From Anas platyrhynchos (lineage: Eukaryota; Chordata; Aves; Anseriformes; Anatidae): 64,000 nt of DNA. The translations under genes were made by a program, and so were the position numbers. The DNA lies in assembly GCF_047663525.1 (NCBI RefSeq), contig NC_092600.1, forward strand, positions 5,080,001-5,144,000, read 5' to 3'. Below the pieces are notes generated by a model, which was not told the DNA's origin, ran no database searches, and saw only the letters and a list, made by a program, of their open reading frames with translations. Below are positions 60,903-64,000 of this stretch, one piece after another. Numbering within the stretch: position 1 is the first letter of the stretch; every line of letters begins with the position of its first letter.

Positions 60903-63900
60903 GGTGAGGGGCTGACACTTGTGTTTTATGCTTAGACAGAAAAAATAAGAGAGCTGTGTATTTGTATGGTTAGATGAACAGACATCACAAAACGCATTGC
61001 TTAATGGGAGTACATTTGTTTTAGCTCTCAGAGCTCTGAGACAGCCTCTGCAGGAACATAAACCAGCTTACTTCTAAATCTGCTCTCTTTAGTTTCTGGG
61101 GATTACGTTAAATTAAAATTACAATTCCGCTCATTATGTCTCAAAATGCGGTACTTGGGCAACAGCAAAATGGTTAAAAGAGACATACGCTGATGATGCT
61201 CTTGCCCAATTACAGCCCTGTCAAAAAAAAGGATACAGCTGTCAAAGTTCAACCAACCAATAAATGACCAAAATTCCCACCAGGTAACAAGGAACAAGCA
61301 TCAGCTCACCCAACCTATTGCCCCGTGCTGCTTTTTCTTTATGGACAGAGTTCTGCTCTCTGTTTTCCAGTACAAGTGTGATGTATGTTCTCAGGAAACC
61401 ACCATCAAAGGCACTTGCTGAAAACACATCTTCTGAGATATGCAGGGGAGCTTGAAAAGAAGGCACCTTTCCAGGTATGGAGACTTTTTTTCCTCATACA
61501 GCTAGACTGTAAAGAGAAGGCAGCTGGTGCCTCTGCTCCAGGAGATGGGCCAGTCTGTGTCTGGGCAATCTAGACCGAAACTGCTCCTTCAAATGTCATT
61601 TCAGTGTTCCCCAAAAAGCAGCAAGAAAAATATTCAGTAGAATTAAAAATAGGAAGAAATAAATCAAACTAAACCCCTACAAAGGTGAGACTGAAGAAGG
61701 AGCAAGCCCTTCCCAAATGCAGATCTCACCAAGCATTGCATCAGGTCCCTAACGAGCACCAGATGGAGCGTAGCACCACACCAGATCCAAAACGCAGCAG
61801 AAGTTTCCACCTTATCTGGAAAAATGCTTTTGGTCTGTTTGATTGAGAACTGACTCACTCTGGAGAAAAAGCAAAGCAGTCAAGTTCCTGAACTTTGAAC
61901 CAGCTTTGCAAGTCCAGCCAGGGTGTCTGTGCCGCACGAGAACGAATCCCTGAGCATCAGCCCTCGCGTGGTGGTGCTGACCTTGCCCAGCCCTGCTCAC
62001 TGGGACACAGCTGGAAATGCTCAGCACAGAACCGCTGAATCCCTTTTGAAGGTTGGGTCACTGCACTGGAACGGGCCTTTGCTCATGCTGCATGCAGAAA
62101 GGTCACTTGAAGCCACACCGAAAAAAAATCCTGCCCCCCTTGCTATGCAACTTAAAAGCTTTTTGGAGAGAAGAGGCATTTGTGAGATGGCGTTTGAGCT
62201 GTGGGCACCTCCTCACCTGGCATTTCTTCACATTGCCTGGTCGACTAAGCCTGTCCTTGATGCTAAGGAAGACCAGAAGCCATTAGATGTGTTACCTCAG
62301 GCTTCTGCAGGCCAGAGATACAGGTCTCCACGAAGTCCCAGAGAGTAAAACAGAAACCAACCAGGGAGCAAACTTCTACCTCACCACCTGCATAACTCCA
62401 AGCCCCAGCCCCTCGCTGTCCTTGGGTTTGGCAGGGCTTTTTCCTAAGTTTATCATATGCTTGGAAATACTTCTAGGTTATAACAAAGCTTGGCTTTTTT
62501 TTGGTGTTGTTCTTATTGTTCACAGATCTAAAAACAGGATAACAACTCGAAGGGGAAGAGATGAGTTCTACACTGACCACGTCTGTGTAAACGAAGTATG
62601 AAAAGCAAGAACTGCTCACTATGACTACGGGCTGTGAGCCCAACTACAGCCTGCTCCTCCTGTGGCACAGCCGCTGGAACGATGTTGTTTTAGACACATC
62701 TTCCTTACTTATAAATAGCACGGTGGTTTTTTTTTCCCCTTCAGTGCACATTGTTACTACATTGCTGTTTTACACCGATGTGACCTGACCCTGTGCTGTT
62801 ACAGAAACTTGCTCTCTCTGTCGGCAGCATCTTCCCGGGGGCCGCTGGAGCAGCTTGCTGCAGCACTGGCATGGAAACCAAGCCAGCTCCGAGAGGCCGG
62901 GGGCGGCTGCTCCCCCCTGCGGCTTGGCCGGCTGCTGCCATCACAGCTGCAGCCACGTCTGCTTGGCCCAGGAGATGTTTGCTGGTGCTCTGGGCTTTTA
63001 TCCGTCCCGTTGTGCTTCCCGGCCTTCACTCCCATCCCTACGCCATCTGAGCGGCTCCCACTCACTCACCCGAACGTACCACCACAGTCCTCTCAAGAAG
63101 GGACTCTTGATGCCATCGCGCCAGCTGAAAACCTTCCTTCTCTGCCTCGGCTACTACCTCCGTCAGGCCCTTTTCTTAAACCAGACTCTTGTCCTTCAAA
63201 CGCTTCTGGCGACAGTTCAGGCCATTTCAGTGCTGCGAGGACTGCTTTTCCTGCAAGCTCTCGGCCCTTTCCAGCAGGAGCAGCTGCACGAGTTTTGTTG
63301 TTTTGTCACTTTTTGAAGAGGAAATCGGGCATCCTGCTCAGCTGGGGTGCGCAGGGCAGGAGGGCTGCCCCGGCGGGGTCGCAGGAAGCCACGTGTGGTT
63401 TTCACCTTGCAGTATTTCTGAAGCTTTTTTGACAGCATCCAGGCCACGGGAGAGCTTACCCGTTGCTGGAAATTTGGCACATGCCCAATGTCCGTGTGAC
63501 TGTGTACAGGCTTCTAGTTGGCTCTGCTTCAAACTCCAAACAGCTCCAGCTAATGCGATAGCCGGAGGATGAGATCTTCCTCTCGGACTGGAAAATCTGA
63601 AGCAGACCTACTGAGTGGTAACAGGAGGATTTCAGGGAAGTCCTGGGCGCTGCAGAAAGCTGACCAGCAAAGAGGAAAGAAATGAAAGAGTCCAAGCCAG
63701 GAGACAGGAGAAAAACAGCTCAGATGCCACCTGCAGCAGGAAGGCCACCAGAGCATGCTGCCAGCCTGTGCCACGCTCCTGGGAGAGTTTCCAGGGCTTG
63801 GGGGGGAGAAAGGACAATTTCCTCACCTACGTCCAGAGTCCCTGTACAAGCACAGCCCTGCTAAACCCACACCTCAACCAGCAGCAGCTTTTCTACTGCT

Positions 63901-64000
63901 CTCCACAGGCTCTGGATAAAGCCTTCAGTGCCTGATTTACTCACTTGCTGTTCTGTTGGGATGGCAGAAATAATTCTGACACTGGGTGCTGCAGGCCGGA

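Larger units (their letters stand above)
54200..64000. other. intergenic or undefined region to the window end
   Basis: No coding exon I can support. GC-rich stretches at 54.2-54.7, 58.4-59.6 and 62.8-63.5 kb give long overlapping frames on both strands, such as 62809-63432 with 207 codons. Their sequences are Pro/Ser/Leu-rich without domains and look like chance frames. AT-rich sequence occupies about 59.65-61.3 kb. In mammals FLT4 lies beyond CNOT6, but I found no kinase or immunoglobulin-domain exons here. Confidence 0.5.

Noticed and set aside
62809-63432. 207-codon + strand frame near the window end
   Set aside because: Pro/Leu/Ser-rich without domains, with competing long frames on both strands in the same GC-rich DNA; no convincing promoter or poly(A) signal.
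53000-64000. FLT4 exons expected by synteny with mammals
   Set aside because: No tyrosine kinase or Ig-domain motifs such as HRDLAARN or DFGLARD were seen in the open frames of this region, so the gene must lie outside the window or in another arrangement.
1-64000. CRISPR array, bacterial operon, phage or defence system
   Set aside because: The sequence is vertebrate nuclear DNA with introns; no spaced direct repeats or compact gene clusters are present.

Overview
This is a vertebrate, almost certainly avian, nuclear genome window. It has long AT-rich introns with canonical GT-AG splice sites, a CpG-island promoter, a degraded CR1 retrotransposon tail (the typical bird/reptile LINE) and a solo LTR of avian endogenous-retrovirus type. 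There is no sign of prokaryotic organisation, so most ORFs of 60-200 codons are chance open frames.

The main gene is CNOT6 (CCR4a), the leucine-rich-repeat deadenylase of the CCR4-NOT complex, on the + strand. A CpG island (about 7.8-9.1 kb) contains a probable non-coding exon 1 ending at 8103. An intron of about 14.6 kb leads to eleven coding exons between 22729 and 36752. The exons join in phase to 1674 nt, or 557 codons plus stop counted as 558, which is the expected vertebrate CNOT6 length. The nuclease residues are all present: N195, E240, D412/N414, D491 and H531. The 3' UTR follows, with candidate poly(A) signals at about 38.1, 38.77, 39.46, 40.61 and 41.33 kb.

Convergent to CNOT6 on the - strand is a second probable gene that I do not recognise. 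A GC-rich first exon ends at 53717 with a strong GTAAGT donor. It joins in frame to a large exon starting at 52321, which is open to a stop at 51330-51332. The predicted product is a 344-residue, serine-rich, largely disordered protein with a helical C-terminus, and a poly(A) signal lies about 540 bp past the stop. A further possible - strand terminal exon with its own poly(A) signal lies at about 49.4-49.7 kb.

The rest is intergenic or intronic: 1-7.6 kb upstream of CNOT6, 41-49 kb between the two genes, and 54.2-64 kb. These stretches hold simple repeats, homopolymer tracts, a few perfect hairpins and no coding sequence I can support. I see no CRISPR array, operon or bacterial-type system. 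The observations most worth following are the unrecognised - strand gene, two upstream ORFs that could control CNOT6 translation, and the sense-oriented LTR within a CNOT6 intron.
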